From Candidatus Gastranaerophilales bacterium (GTDB lineage Bacteria; Cyanobacteriota; Vampirovibrionia; Gastranaerophilales; Gastranaerophilaceae): 34,117 nt of DNA. The stretch spans positions 1-34,117 of the forward strand of contig CALUTJ010000026.1 of NCBI GenBank assembly GCA_944323685.1, in the 5' to 3' direction. Made by a program: the position numbers and the translations under genes. Below are positions 25,285 through 33,270 of this stretch, one piece after another. The stretch's first letter is position 1. Every line of letters starts with the position of its first letter. The notes below the pieces were generated by a model that did no database searches, was not told the origin of the DNA, and saw nothing but the letters and a program-made list of their open reading frames with translations.

Positions 25285-25941
25285 TTATTTGATTACTTCT
25301 TTTAATTTAGCATATATTTCATCAACTGTACCTGTTGCATCGATTTTTACAAGATTGCCTCTTTTTTCGTAAAAATCAATCAACGGAGCTGTTTGTTTAA
25401 AGTAAGTATCAAATCTGTTTTTGGCGATTTCTTCTGTATCATCTTTTCTTTGAACAAGTTCGCTGCCGCATACGTCACAAATACCCTCTTTTTTAATAGG
25501 CATTGTTTTTAAGTTGTAAATAGCGCCGCATTTGGGGCAAGAACGTCTGTAAATAATTCTTTCCATAAGGTTTTCGATAGGTACATCGAAGTAAATAACC
25601 TTTGTGCTGACTTCTTTGTCGGCATCTATTTCTTTAAGCATAGCATCAAGCATATCAGCCTGTTCCAGACTGCGTGGAAATCCGTCAAGGATAAAGCCTT
25701 TTTGAACATCATCTTGAGAGAGTCTGTCTTTGATAATTTGTGCAACTACTTCAACAGGAACAAGAGCGCCTTTTTCTACATAGTCTTTTGCAATTTTGCC
25801 GGCTTCTGTGCCTTTTGCCATAGCTTCTCTGAGTAATGAACCCGTATCAACATGCACAAAACCGGTTTCGGCAGAAAGTTTTTTTGTTTGAGTTCCTTTA
25901 CCGCTGGCAGGCGGGCCCATAAAAATTAATTCTTTTTTCAT
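25285..25941 (-). CDS. adk: adenylate kinase with zinc-type lid
   Basis: The 218-residue long-form enzyme has the P-loop GPPASGKGT (9-17), DGFPR (86-90) and a lid with four cysteines (C135, C138, C155, C158) that should bind zinc, as in many Gram-positives and thermophiles. It interconverts ATP + AMP and two ADP. AGAGG sits upstream of the ATG, and a good promoter is at 25977-26005. It leads the adk-map unit. Confidence 0.97.
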   Translation of the reverse strand: MKKELIFMGPPASGKGTQTKKLSAETGFVHVDTGSLLREAMAKGTEAGKIAKDYVEKGALVPVEVVAQIIKDRLSQDDVQKGFILDGFPRSLEQADMLDAMLKEIDADKEVSTKVIYFDVPIENLMERIIYRRSCPKCGAIYNLKTMPIKKEGICDVCGSELVQRKDDTEEIAKNRFDTYFKQTAPLIDFYEKRGNLVKIDATGTVDEIYAKLKEVIK

Positions 25942-25976
25942 TTGTTTTACCTCTGTTTACTCTCGATTGTAACTCG

Positions 25977-26005
25977 ATTTTATCACGTGTATGTCTCATG
26001 TACAA
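25977..26005 (-). promoter_or_regulatory. adk-map promoter
   Basis: On the minus strand TTGTAC (26000-26005), a 17-nt spacer and TAAAAT (25977-25982) lie 35 nt before the adk start. The gap to the divergent flagellin gene is 293 bp. Confidence 0.65.
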
Positions 26006-26101
26006 GAAATCTGCGAATCTGATATACCTCACATATAAAAAATATATGTAGTTTTGTAAAAAATGTATTTGTAAAGGGTTTAAGAATAACAAAAATAAAA
26101 C

Positions 26102-26117
26102 TATACTAAAGTTGTAG
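26102..26117 (+). promoter_or_regulatory. shared 16-nt box upstream of flagellin 1
   Basis: TATACTAAAGTTGTAG occurs here, 118 bp before the flagellin 1 start, and again exactly at 27149-27164 before flagellin 2. It contains CTAAAGTT, like the -35 half of flagellar sigma-28 promoters (TAAAGTTT), but I find no GCCGATAA-type -10 at the usual spacing after either copy. Confidence 0.5.
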
Positions 26118-26194
26118 GAATAAAAGTCATTTCCTGTTATAGTCCGGTTTTTACCTGTACTACTTTTGTATATTAAAGTTTGCGTATCGTTTGA

Positions 26195-26227
26195 GGTCTA
26201 TGGATTAGGCCGTTAGTTTGTAAAGGA
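26195..26227 (+). promoter_or_regulatory. flagellin 1 leader with GGA hairpin, CsrA-like
   Basis: GGTCTATGGATTAGGCC (26195-26211) folds into a 6-bp stem (one U-G pair) that presents UGGAU in the loop, the geometry that CsrA binds. A second GGA at 26225-26227 is the Shine-Dalgarno sequence (AAAGGA), 23 nt downstream. Two such sites, one on the ribosome binding site, are the classic arrangement for CsrA repression. Confidence 0.5.
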
Positions 26228-26234
26228 TTTTATT

Positions 26235-27107
26235 ATGTCTATCGTCATTAATACAAATATGGGTGCATTGTATACCCAAAATGCCATTAACAAAGCAATG
26301 AACAGCCTAAATGAATCCGTAAAAAGATTATCAACCGGTTATAGAATTAACAGTGCAAAAGACGATGCTGCGGGGTATTATATTGCTTCAAAACTTGATA
26401 CTCAGATTAGAGGATTGAATAATGTCAGCCGGAATGTTCAAATTGCAGGCAATGTTCTGGATACGGCTGCCGGTGATTTAAGCACTATTACTGAGCAATT
26501 GAAAGAAATAAGAGATTTAACCGTTCAGTATTCGTCTTCAATTTATGACGAAGAAAATCGTAACGCTATTAAAGCAGAGGTACAACAGCGTGTGGACGAG
26601 ATTAACAGGATAGCTGCTTCTTCAAGCTTCAACGGCAAAAACTTGTTGGATGGCACCGCGCAGGACTTAAGAATTCAGGTTGGTACCGGAGCTGACCCTG
26701 CGGCGAATGCTATTGTGATAAGCGGTGATGTGTTTGCTTTAGCTGACGCTCAGGGAATTAACCTTATCGGAGGAACGGGACAATATTCTTCAATTGATGA
26801 GGCTTTTGCCAATGCTACGGCAGCTGCTGCATTTATCAATGATATTGATACGGCAATTAATGATGTTACGTCGCGTGCTTCTCAAATAGGAACATACAGC
26901 TCAAGACTCGAATCTGTTGTTGATTCTGTTGCCGTTCAAAAAGAAAACCTCACAGGTGCATACTCAACCATAATGGATGCGGACATAGCAGAGGAAACGG
27001 CAAACGTGACAAAACAAGAGATTCTGGCTCAGACTTCTCTTGCACTGTTTTCACAGGTTAATAAACTACAGTCCTCTATGGTGCTGTCTCTTATAAATTC
27101 TTTATAA
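26235..27107 (+). CDS. flagellin, short form (copy 1)
   Basis: The 290-residue protein has a complete N-terminal D0/D1 region (MSIVINTNMGAL, RLSTGYRINSAKDDAAGYYIASKL) and C-terminal D1/D0 region (STIMDADIAEETANVTKQEIL to SLINSL). Only about 60 residues (about 140-200) separate them, so the variable D2/D3 domains are almost missing. Flagellins have no cleaved signal; they leave through the flagellar export channel. It has its own long leader. No flagellar chaperone, hook or capping gene is near. It differs from the second copy in many positions, so both are probably used as distinct filament subunits. Confidence 0.96.
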   Translation: MSIVINTNMGALYTQNAINKAMNSLNESVKRLSTGYRINSAKDDAAGYYIASKLDTQIRGLNNVSRNVQIAGNVLDTAAGDLSTITEQLKEIRDLTVQYSSSIYDEENRNAIKAEVQQRVDEINRIAASSSFNGKNLLDGTAQDLRIQVGTGADPAANAIVISGDVFALADAQGINLIGGTGQYSSIDEAFANATAAAAFINDIDTAINDVTSRASQIGTYSSRLESVVDSVAVQKENLTGAYSTIMDADIAEETANVTKQEILAQTSLALFSQVNKLQSSMVLSLINSL

Positions 27108-27148
27108 CATACAAAAGTATGGTTTTATCACAAAAGTGCCAAACTTTT

Positions 27149-27178
27149 TATACTAAAGTTGTAGATTTTTACAACTTT
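27149..27178 (+). promoter_or_regulatory. shared box and hairpin upstream of flagellin 2
   Basis: The 16-nt box seen before flagellin 1 recurs at 27149-27164. Here its core forms one arm of a perfect 9-bp stem, AAAGTTGTA (27155-27163) with TACAACTTT (27170-27178). The 335-bp gap between the flagellins (27108-27442) also holds a 12-nt palindrome, ACAAAATTTTGT (27249-27260), and the leader described next; I see no ORF in it. Confidence 0.45.
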
Positions 27179-27361
27179 ATGTCAGTTTAAATAAACAAAA
27201 TCATACTTTAATATGAGAATGTCAAACAAAATTTTATACAAAACCCGTACAAAATTTTGTAAGATGTCTAAACAGATAAATTCCCCATTGATAGAATCTC
27301 ATTTTTCAACAGCCTGAAACTTTGTCTGTGAATAGTGAGTTATGCTAATCTCCGGCATATT

Positions 27362-27435
27362 TGCCTGAGGTTTAGTTGGAATGTAATGATTTAGGCACGG
27401 ACAAGGATGTACTAAAAACGGATATGCGAAAGGAG
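27362..27435 (+). promoter_or_regulatory. flagellin 2 leader with CsrA-consensus site
   Basis: ACAAGGATGT (27401-27410) is an exact match to the ACARGGAUGU core of the published CsrA consensus. Two other GGAs flank it: one in the loop (27378-27380) of a TGCCT/AGGCA stem (27362-27366 with 27393-27397), and one in the Shine-Dalgarno AAGGAG (27430-27435). This fits post-transcriptional control of flagellin by a CsrA-type protein, which is not encoded in the window. Confidence 0.55.
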
Positions 27436-27442
27436 ACAATGC

Positions 27443-28300
27443 ATGGCAATTATCGTTAACACAAACTTATCTGCACTAAGGACCCAAAACAATCTTAACA
27501 AAGCTTCCAACTCTTTAAACACTGTACTGGAGAGAATGTCTACCGGTTATAAAATTAACAGTGCAAAAGACGGTGCAGCTGATTTATTTGTTGCAACAAA
27601 TTTAGAAAAACAAATAAGTGCATCAAAGATTGCACAAAGCAACGTGTCTATGGGGATGAATGTTTTAGATACGGTAGAAGGCGACCTTGACGTTATTCTT
27701 GATAACTTAAGCAGAATCAGGGATTTGACGGCACAGGCTGCTAACGGAATTTATGATGATGATTCTAAAGAAGCGCTCGCAAACGAAGTTTCTGCACGCA
27801 TGGATGAAATAACAAGGGTTGCAAACGCTTCAAACTTTAACGGTTTGCAACTTTTAAACGGTTCTATTACAAATGATTTGAGATTGCAGGTCGGTGCGGA
27901 TTCTGATCCTGCCGCCAACAGTATAAGTATTACAAAAGATGTATTTGCTTCTAAAGACGCAGAAGAACTCGGCTTAGACCCGACAAATATTTCCACGGCG
28001 TTTGCAACAGCTACCGCAGCTGCTAAATATCTTGACGTTGTTGATGAAGCAATTAAAAATATAAATACAAGTAAAGCAACAATCGGTGCTGTACAAAACA
28101 GGCTCGAGGCAGCTTCCGACTCATTAACAACGACTATAGAAAACGCTACTGCCGCAAAATCAACAATTATGGATGCCGATATTGCAGAGGTGTCGGCAGA
28201 ATATACAAAGCAGCAAATCCTTTTGCAAACCTCATCGGCATTACTGTTACAGGCTAACTCAATGCCGTCTATGGCGCTCACTCTGGTATCTGGAATTTGA
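27443..28300 (+). CDS. flagellin, short form (copy 2)
   Basis: The 285-residue protein is also a minimal flagellin: MAIIVNTNLSALRTQNNLNKA and RMSTGYKINSAKDGAADLFVA at the N terminus, STIMDADIAEVSAEYTKQQILLQ at the C terminus, ending LLLQANSMPSMALTLVSGI. The central part is short. The D0/D1 ends are conserved with copy 1 while the rest is well diverged, so it is an old duplicate. AAGGAG sits 7 nt before the ATG. A strong hairpin terminator follows the stop. Confidence 0.96.
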   Translation: MAIIVNTNLSALRTQNNLNKASNSLNTVLERMSTGYKINSAKDGAADLFVATNLEKQISASKIAQSNVSMGMNVLDTVEGDLDVILDNLSRIRDLTAQAANGIYDDDSKEALANEVSARMDEITRVANASNFNGLQLLNGSITNDLRLQVGADSDPAANSISITKDVFASKDAEELGLDPTNISTAFATATAAAKYLDVVDEAIKNINTSKATIGAVQNRLEAASDSLTTTIENATAAKSTIMDADIAEVSAEYTKQQILLQTSSALLLQANSMPSMALTLVSGI

Positions 28301-28353
28301 CCTTTTATTATCAGGTGAAGGCTTAAACAAAAAGTAGTTAACGATAATTACTT

Positions 28354-28386
28354 CCGGAGAAGACTTGTCTTCTCCGGTTTCTCTGT
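28354..28386 (+). terminator. terminator after flagellin 2
   Basis: A perfect 10-bp stem, CCGGAGAAGA (28354-28363) with TCTTCTCCGG (28368-28377), has a CTTG tetraloop and a T-rich tail (TTTCTCT). Confidence 0.8.
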
Positions 28387-28409
28387 ACTATTTATTGTCT
28401 TTATTTCTG

Positions 28410-28574
28410 TTAAACATTTTTTTCATAAGATACAGTTAAAACATACTGTGTATCAGTGACATCAACAATCGCCCACCTTAATGGCGAGATATTAAATTTA
28501 GAAAGTTCGTTTTCAATATACGAACTTTCTAAATTTTCTGTTTTATCAATTTTAAACTCATCTGTTAAAATCAT
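28410..28574 (-). CDS. small hypothetical protein downstream of glmS, 54 aa
   Basis: I do not recognise this family. Reading from the ATG at 28574 gives 54 residues starting MILTDEFKIDKTENL and ending RWAIVDVTDTQYVLTVSYEKNV. The start is 7 nt after the glmS stop, with AAGAG overlapping that stop as a possible ribosome binding site. An upstream ATG at 28628 would overlap the glmS end by 47 nt and is less likely. It has no signal or membrane segment. The C-terminal half has the alternating pattern of beta strands. A 16-bp perfect inverted repeat lies inside the gene. It is probably cotranslated with glmS. Confidence 0.65.
   Translation of the reverse strand: MILTDEFKIDKTENLESSYIENELSKFNISPLRWAIVDVTDTQYVLTVSYEKNV
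28494..28536. repeat. 16-bp perfect inverted repeat inside the small gene
   Basis: AAATTTAGAAAGTTCG (28494-28509) and its exact complement CGAACTTTCTAAATTT (28521-28536) flank an 11-nt loop. It encodes part of ENLESSYIENELSKFN in the minus-strand gene. No T-run follows on either strand, so it is not an obvious terminator. Confidence 0.85.
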
Positions 28575-28581
28575 AATGCTC

Positions 28582-30429
28582 TTATTCAACGGTAACTGAT
28601 TTTGCGAGGTTTCTTGGCTGGTCAACATCTTTACCTAAAAATTCCGCAATGTAGTATGCTAACAGCTGCAACGGTACAGAAGCAATTACTGGTGATAAGC
28701 ACTCGTCAACTGCGGGTACTTTTAAAATATATTCAAAAACATCTTCCAGATGAGGGTCTTCAGCAGAAGTCAGCGCAATCATTCTTGCATTTCTTGCCTT
28801 TGCCTCTTCTGCATTTGAGAGAACTTTTTCATAAACTATGCTGCCCGGCATGAGTATTGCAAGCACCGGCATTGTTTCATCAAGCATTGCAATAGGCCCG
28901 TGTTTTAATTCCCCTGCCGGATATCCTGTTGCATTAATATAGCTGATTTCTTTTAATTTTAAAGCACCTTCAAGCGCTGTAGGATAATTTATTCCTCTTG
29001 CTATATAAATAAAGTTTTTATAAGAAGCAAAAGCTCTTGCGCATTTGATAATACTTTCTTCGTGCGAAAGAATTGTTTCTATCTTTTGAGGAAGCATCAT
29101 CATTTCGTGTTTGAGCTGTTCAATTTTTGCACTGTCGTAAGAGCCTTTTATTTCTGCAATATACATAGTGAAAAGATATAAAGCTATCAACTGTGCGTTA
29201 AAAGATTTTGTTGCCGCTACGCTGACTTCTATACCTGCGTTGACGGGAATCAAACTGTCGGCTTCACGCGCCATAATTGAATCAGGTCGGTTTGTAATAA
29301 TTAAAACATGCGAGCCTACAGCCTTTGCCTGTCTGATTGCAGTGATTGTATCCGAAGTTTCACCTGATTGAGAAATACCGATAACCAGCGTATTTGCATC
29401 GGTAACTGTTTTTCTGTATATATATTCGCTAGACGGTTCCACATCAACAGGGATATTTGTGAAAGCTTCTAAAATATATTTAGCGACCATCGCTGCATGC
29501 AAAGATGTACCGCAGGCAATTATCTCTATTCTTTTTAAATTTTTAATCTGTTCTTTTGTTAGTTTGACTTCATCTAATACAATCGGTTTTGTAATATCCG
29601 GCAACTTTCCGGAAAGAACGTTTCTTATAACATCGGGCTGCTCGTGGATTTCTTTGAGCATAAAATGTTTGTAACCCATTTTGCTCATTGCAACGGGTTC
29701 CCATGGCAAAATTTCTTCTTTTTTAGTTACCTGTTTACCTGCTATATCCGTAACCAGAACACTTGTAGGTGTTAATACCGCAAACTGGTCATCGTCAAGA
29801 TAAATTACGCGTTTTGTGTACTCAATAATAGCAGGAGAGTCAGAGGCAAGGAAATTTTCGCCCATACCCATTGCAACAATTAAAGGCGCATTTTTTCTTG
29901 TACCTACAATCATGTTAGGGTCGTCCTGATGCATTACGCACAAAGCGTAAGCACCTTTTAATCTTTTTGCTGCCGCTCTTACAGCTTTGGGCAGGTCATT
30001 TAATTTGCCGTATTCATGTGCAATCAAATGCGCAACAACTTCCGTATCTGTTTCTGATTTAAATACACAGCCGTAACTGATTAACTCTTCTCTTAATTCT
30101 TTATAATTTTCGATAATACCGTTATGAACAATTGCAAGTTTTCCGCAATTGCAAGAGTGAGGATGTGCATTAACAGTAGACGGTGCACCGTGTGTAGCCC
30201 AGCGAATATGCCCTATGCCGGCTGTTGTATTTGTTATTTCGCTTCTGTGTGACTCCAGTAAATCTTTGAGGTTTTGCAATTTGCCTTCGGCTTTATAAAT
30301 TTTTATTTTACCGCTGCTGTTTATTGCAACTCCGGCAGAGTCATAACCTCTGTATTCGAGTTTGCTCAAACCGTTAGTTAAAATATCTATAACAGATTTT
30401 GATCCTACATATCCGACAATTCCACACAT
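28582..30429 (-). CDS. glmS: glutamine-fructose-6-phosphate aminotransferase (isomerizing)
   Basis: The 615-residue protein is full length. It starts MCGIVGYVGS with the nucleophile Cys2 of the glutaminase domain (RGYDSAG, GHIRWATHG, HPHSCNCGKLAIVHNG). Two SIS isomerase domains follow (about 290-430 and 460-600), with IGISQSGETSDT and the C-terminal DQPRNLAKSVTVE. It makes glucosamine-6-phosphate for peptidoglycan and LPS. The ATG has GAGG about 9 nt upstream. The leader after the TATAAT at 30458-30463 is only about 20 nt, so there is no room for a glmS ribozyme. It follows murT on the same strand. Confidence 0.97.
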   Translation of the reverse strand: MCGIVGYVGSKSVIDILTNGLSKLEYRGYDSAGVAINSSGKIKIYKAEGKLQNLKDLLESHRSEITNTTAGIGHIRWATHGAPSTVNAHPHSCNCGKLAIVHNGIIENYKELREELISYGCVFKSETDTEVVAHLIAHEYGKLNDLPKAVRAAAKRLKGAYALCVMHQDDPNMIVGTRKNAPLIVAMGMGENFLASDSPAIIEYTKRVIYLDDDQFAVLTPTSVLVTDIAGKQVTKKEEILPWEPVAMSKMGYKHFMLKEIHEQPDVIRNVLSGKLPDITKPIVLDEVKLTKEQIKNLKRIEIIACGTSLHAAMVAKYILEAFTNIPVDVEPSSEYIYRKTVTDANTLVIGISQSGETSDTITAIRQAKAVGSHVLIITNRPDSIMAREADSLIPVNAGIEVSVAATKSFNAQLIALYLFTMYIAEIKGSYDSAKIEQLKHEMMMLPQKIETILSHEESIIKCARAFASYKNFIYIARGINYPTALEGALKLKEISYINATGYPAGELKHGPIAMLDETMPVLAILMPGSIVYEKVLSNAEEAKARNARMIALTSAEDPHLEDVFEYILKVPAVDECLSPVIASVPLQLLAYYIAEFLGKDVDQPRNLAKSVTVE

Positions 30430-30457
30430 ATTATAAAATCCTCAATTATCTCTTTTA

Positions 30458-30493
30458 ATTATACGATTCTATTTCAAAAAACAGTTTTTGAAA
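30458..30493 (-). promoter_or_regulatory. glmS -10 box and upstream hairpin
   Basis: On the minus strand TATAAT (30458-30463) lies 28 nt before the glmS start with no convincing -35. Just upstream is a perfect 9-bp stem, TTTCAAAAA (30472-30480) with TTTTTGAAA (30485-30493), with a 4-nt loop. It could end murT transcription or be a protein-binding site. Confidence 0.4.
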
Positions 30494-30555
30494 AGGGTAT
30501 TAAAATTAATATTTTATAAAGATTTGTTTTGAACTGTACAATAAAAATCCTGTAT

Positions 30556-31920
30556 TTATTTTTTGTTATTTAAAAATTTTTGCATTTCTAACAAAGCTGT
30601 ATAAGTCGGCATTATCAAAAGCTGTTCGCCTTCGTTAATGCTGTTAACTGAATTGATGAAAGCTGTTTTTATATCTTCCGTTACTTCAATTTTGCTTACA
30701 TCAAAGCCGGCGTATTTCATTCTTACAGCCATGTCATAAGCTCTTGTTCCGCTTATAACTATATTATCAGGGTAATCTTTTAACAATTCAAAATCAGCGT
30801 CCCACAGCCATGAAACATCACGTCCGTCAGCATAGTTGTCGTTAATAATAATCAAAACCTTAGCAGAAGTATTTTTATTAACGGTTCTTAATACCTCGGA
30901 GGCGCCTGTGGGGTTTTTAATTAACTGTACAAGTATATTTCTGCCGTTGTATTGAAATTTTTCCGCACGTCCGAAAACGGATTTGTACGAATGCAGCGCC
31001 TGCTGTATAAGATAAGGCGAAATACCGAGCTCCAACGCCGCACTTATGGAAGCTAGAGCGTTATAAGCGTTGTACAAGCCTATTAAAGGCACCCTGAAAT
31101 AGAGTTCTTTTGATTTGTCTTCATTTTTTCTTTGAAGATAAAGCTCGGAAAAATTATCATAAATAATTACAGAACCTTTGTAATCAGGCTCGGGTCTTTT
31201 TTTTGCACAATTTGTACATTTGTATTTGCCAATATGGGCATAATATCTTTGTTCGTAAGATAAATCGGCTCCGCAGGAGCAGTTGACGGCTTCGGCCGGA
31301 GCTTGTGAATTAACAATATTTGTTTTGTATGTGATTTGTTCAAATCCGTAGAAGATTTTTTTATTGCTGCTGCCTAAATCAGAAAGCATAGGGTCATCAG
31401 CGTTAATAAAGATTTTCAATTCAGGATTTTTGTTGATGGCTTCCTGTATTTTTTTTGCTGTGGTGTCAAGCTCTCCGTATCTGTCAAGCTGATCTCGAAA
31501 AAGGTTTGTAACAAGCAGATAGTCTGCATTTATGTAATCATACAGTTTTGTGAGGTAAGCCTCGTCGGATTCCAGTACCGCATAATCAAATTTGGAAAAA
31601 GGTTTGTAGCTGACGGCAAGAGAACTTGCTATGCCGGAGAGCATATTGGCTCCTTTTTCATTATGTAAAACGGAATTTTTGGCTGTTTTTAAAATATGTG
31701 CAAACAATCCTGCCGTTGTCGTTTTTCCGTTGGTACCGGTGATTGTTATAATGTTTTTTTCGCAATAGCGTGATAAAAAAGACAAAAAGTTTTTTGAAAT
31801 TTTAAGTGCAACAACTCCCGGTAGTGATGTGCCGGCTCGTTTTATCAAATGAAGACCGAAATTCACAGATTTTGCAGCAAATAATGCTATGTAAAAACTT
31901 AATTTTTCCGTTGTATCCAT
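30556..31920 (-). CDS. murT: MurT-like Mur ligase (lipid II isoglutaminyl synthase subunit)
   Basis: The protein has 454 residues from the ATG at 31920. It has the Mur ligase P-loop TITGTNGKTTT (about 59-69), the MurT-specific four-Cys zinc ribbon (C214, C216, C235, C238), and the C-terminal MurT domain with LIKNPTGASEVLR and NDNYADGRDVSWLWD. With its glutaminase partner GatD, MurT amidates D-glutamate of lipid II. No GatD-like gene lies next to it, unlike the usual murT-gatD pair. A start at 31977 is possible but would put the promoter inside the gene; MDTTEKLSFY fits the family N terminus. With the promoter at 31928-31956 the message would have almost no leader. Confidence 0.88.
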   Translation of the reverse strand: MDTTEKLSFYIALFAAKSVNFGLHLIKRAGTSLPGVVALKISKNFLSFLSRYCEKNIITITGTNGKTTTAGLFAHILKTAKNSVLHNEKGANMLSGIASSLAVSYKPFSKFDYAVLESDEAYLTKLYDYINADYLLVTNLFRDQLDRYGELDTTAKKIQEAINKNPELKIFINADDPMLSDLGSSNKKIFYGFEQITYKTNIVNSQAPAEAVNCSCGADLSYEQRYYAHIGKYKCTNCAKKRPEPDYKGSVIIYDNFSELYLQRKNEDKSKELYFRVPLIGLYNAYNALASISAALELGISPYLIQQALHSYKSVFGRAEKFQYNGRNILVQLIKNPTGASEVLRTVNKNTSAKVLIIINDNYADGRDVSWLWDADFELLKDYPDNIVISGTRAYDMAVRMKYAGFDVSKIEVTEDIKTAFINSVNSINEGEQLLIMPTYTALLEMQKFLNNKK

Positions 31921-31927
31921 ATTTTCG

Positions 31928-31956
31928 ATTATATCGTAAAATGTGTAGTATGGAAA
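31928..31956 (-). promoter_or_regulatory. murT promoter, apparently leaderless
   Basis: On the minus strand TTTCCA (31951-31956), a 17-nt spacer and a consensus TATAAT (31928-31933) end 7 nt before the murT ATG at 31920, so transcription would begin at or next to the start codon. The -35 box overlaps the first codons of the divergent folC. Confidence 0.6.
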
Positions 31957-33221
31957 ATGAAAACTACCAAAAAGCAATAAATTTAATTACCTCGCAGGAA
32001 AAATTCCATATCTGTCTTGGTTTAGACAGAATTTTAAAGGTGCTTGAACTCTTAGGCAACCCTCAGGAAAAACTTAACATTATTCATGTTGCGGGTACGA
32101 ACGGTAAAGGGTCAACCTGTGCGATTCTGTCTAAAATATTAACCTGTGCGGGATACAAAACAGGATTGTATACAAGCCCTCACATACTGGAATATGTTGA
32201 AAGAATTAAAATTAATCAGAGAAATATATCTAAAACTGATTTTGCGGATTTGATTACGGAAATTTCTATTCTGGCAAAAATTAACGGGATTTATCTCACT
32301 GAATTTGAACTTTTAACTGCTGCCGCTTATAAATATTTTGCCGACAAAGAAACAGACATTTGTATTATTGAAACCGGTCTGGGCGGAAGGTTAGACGCAA
32401 CAAGCGCTATAAGTAAAAATCTTTTATCGATAATTACCTCCGTAAGTCTTGATCACGTTGACAGGCTGGGCAATACTGTTGAACAAATTGCTTATGAGAA
32501 AGCAGGAATAATAAAAGAAGGTTATCCCCTGTTGATAAGTCAGGATAACAAAGGTTTTGACACAGTTCAAAAAATTGCACGCGAAAAAGGCAGCATCGTT
32601 TTAACCCCTCAAAATAAGGTTGAACTGTCTTTTGAAAATCAAAAAAATTATGCAATATACAACGGTGAAAAATATGAATTTAATCTTCTCGGATTGTGGC
32701 AAAAGGAAAATCTTGAGCTGGTTTTTGAAGCAGTTAACTATTTGAATACAAACGGATATGAAATCTATCGTGATGCGCTGAAGAAAGCTTTAAAAGAAAT
32801 AAGCTGGGCGTGCAGAATGCAATATATTCCAAAATTTAATCTGCTTATAGACGGCACTCACAACCCTGACGGAGCAAGAGTTTTAAGACAGAGTTTGGAT
32901 TATTATTTTCCGGATAAAAAAAGAGTCTGGATATATGGTTCTTTAACAACAAAAGACTACAAAAAAGTTATGTCAACTTTGTTCAGACCCGAAGACGAAG
33001 TATATTTTTACAACTTCGATTATCCAAACAGTGTGCCGTTTGAAAAATTGAAAGAAATTTTTTCTGAAGGACTGCCGCTGAATATGAGAGAACTTGAGTA
33101 TTTAATAACGGAAAATAAGCGTTCATTGATTGTTATTTCAGGGTCATTTTATATGATAGGACAAATTTTGAATTCAAGTAATCTTTTCCAAAATATTGCC
33201 GAGTTGGTTAATATCTATTAA
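31950..33221 (+). CDS. folC: folylpolyglutamate synthase / dihydrofolate synthase
   Basis: From the ATG at 31950 the protein has 423 residues, the normal FolC length. It has the P-loop HVAGTNGKGST (46-56), YTSPHILEYVERI, the central IIETGLGGRLDATS, SLDHVDRLGNT, and the C-terminal DGTHNPDGARVL. It adds glutamate to folates. An alternative ATG lies 9 nt upstream (31941); neither has a Shine-Dalgarno sequence. It is divergent from murT, with 29 bp between start codons. The formyltransferase at 3146 would use the folate this enzyme helps make. Confidence 0.92.
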   Translation: MENENYQKAINLITSQEKFHICLGLDRILKVLELLGNPQEKLNIIHVAGTNGKGSTCAILSKILTCAGYKTGLYTSPHILEYVERIKINQRNISKTDFADLITEISILAKINGIYLTEFELLTAAAYKYFADKETDICIIETGLGGRLDATSAISKNLLSIITSVSLDHVDRLGNTVEQIAYEKAGIIKEGYPLLISQDNKGFDTVQKIAREKGSIVLTPQNKVELSFENQKNYAIYNGEKYEFNLLGLWQKENLELVFEAVNYLNTNGYEIYRDALKKALKEISWACRMQYIPKFNLLIDGTHNPDGARVLRQSLDYYFPDKKRVWIYGSLTTKDYKKVMSTLFRPEDEVYFYNFDYPNSVPFEKLKEIFSEGLPLNMRELEYLITENKRSLIVISGSFYMIGQILNSSNLFQNIAELVNIY

Positions 33222-33270
33222 ATTTTTAATCGTTAATAATGTCATGAGCTCAAAAAAATATTGTTCCCCA

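Noticed and set aside
26102-26140. canonical sigma-28 promoter for flagellin 1
   Set aside because: TAAAGTT is present but no GCCGATAA-like -10 occurs 11 nt later in either flagellin upstream region.
27391-27412. sigma-54 promoter for flagellin 2
   Set aside because: AGGCACGG resembles the -24 element, but no TGC-type -12 element follows at the required spacing.
27751-28281. minus-strand reading frame of 176 codons over flagellin 2
   Set aside because: Ser/Ala-rich shadow of the flagellin coding sequence.
28582-30463. glmS ribozyme or riboswitch in the glmS leader
   Set aside because: The likely leader between the -10 box and the ATG is only about 20 nt, too short for the ribozyme.
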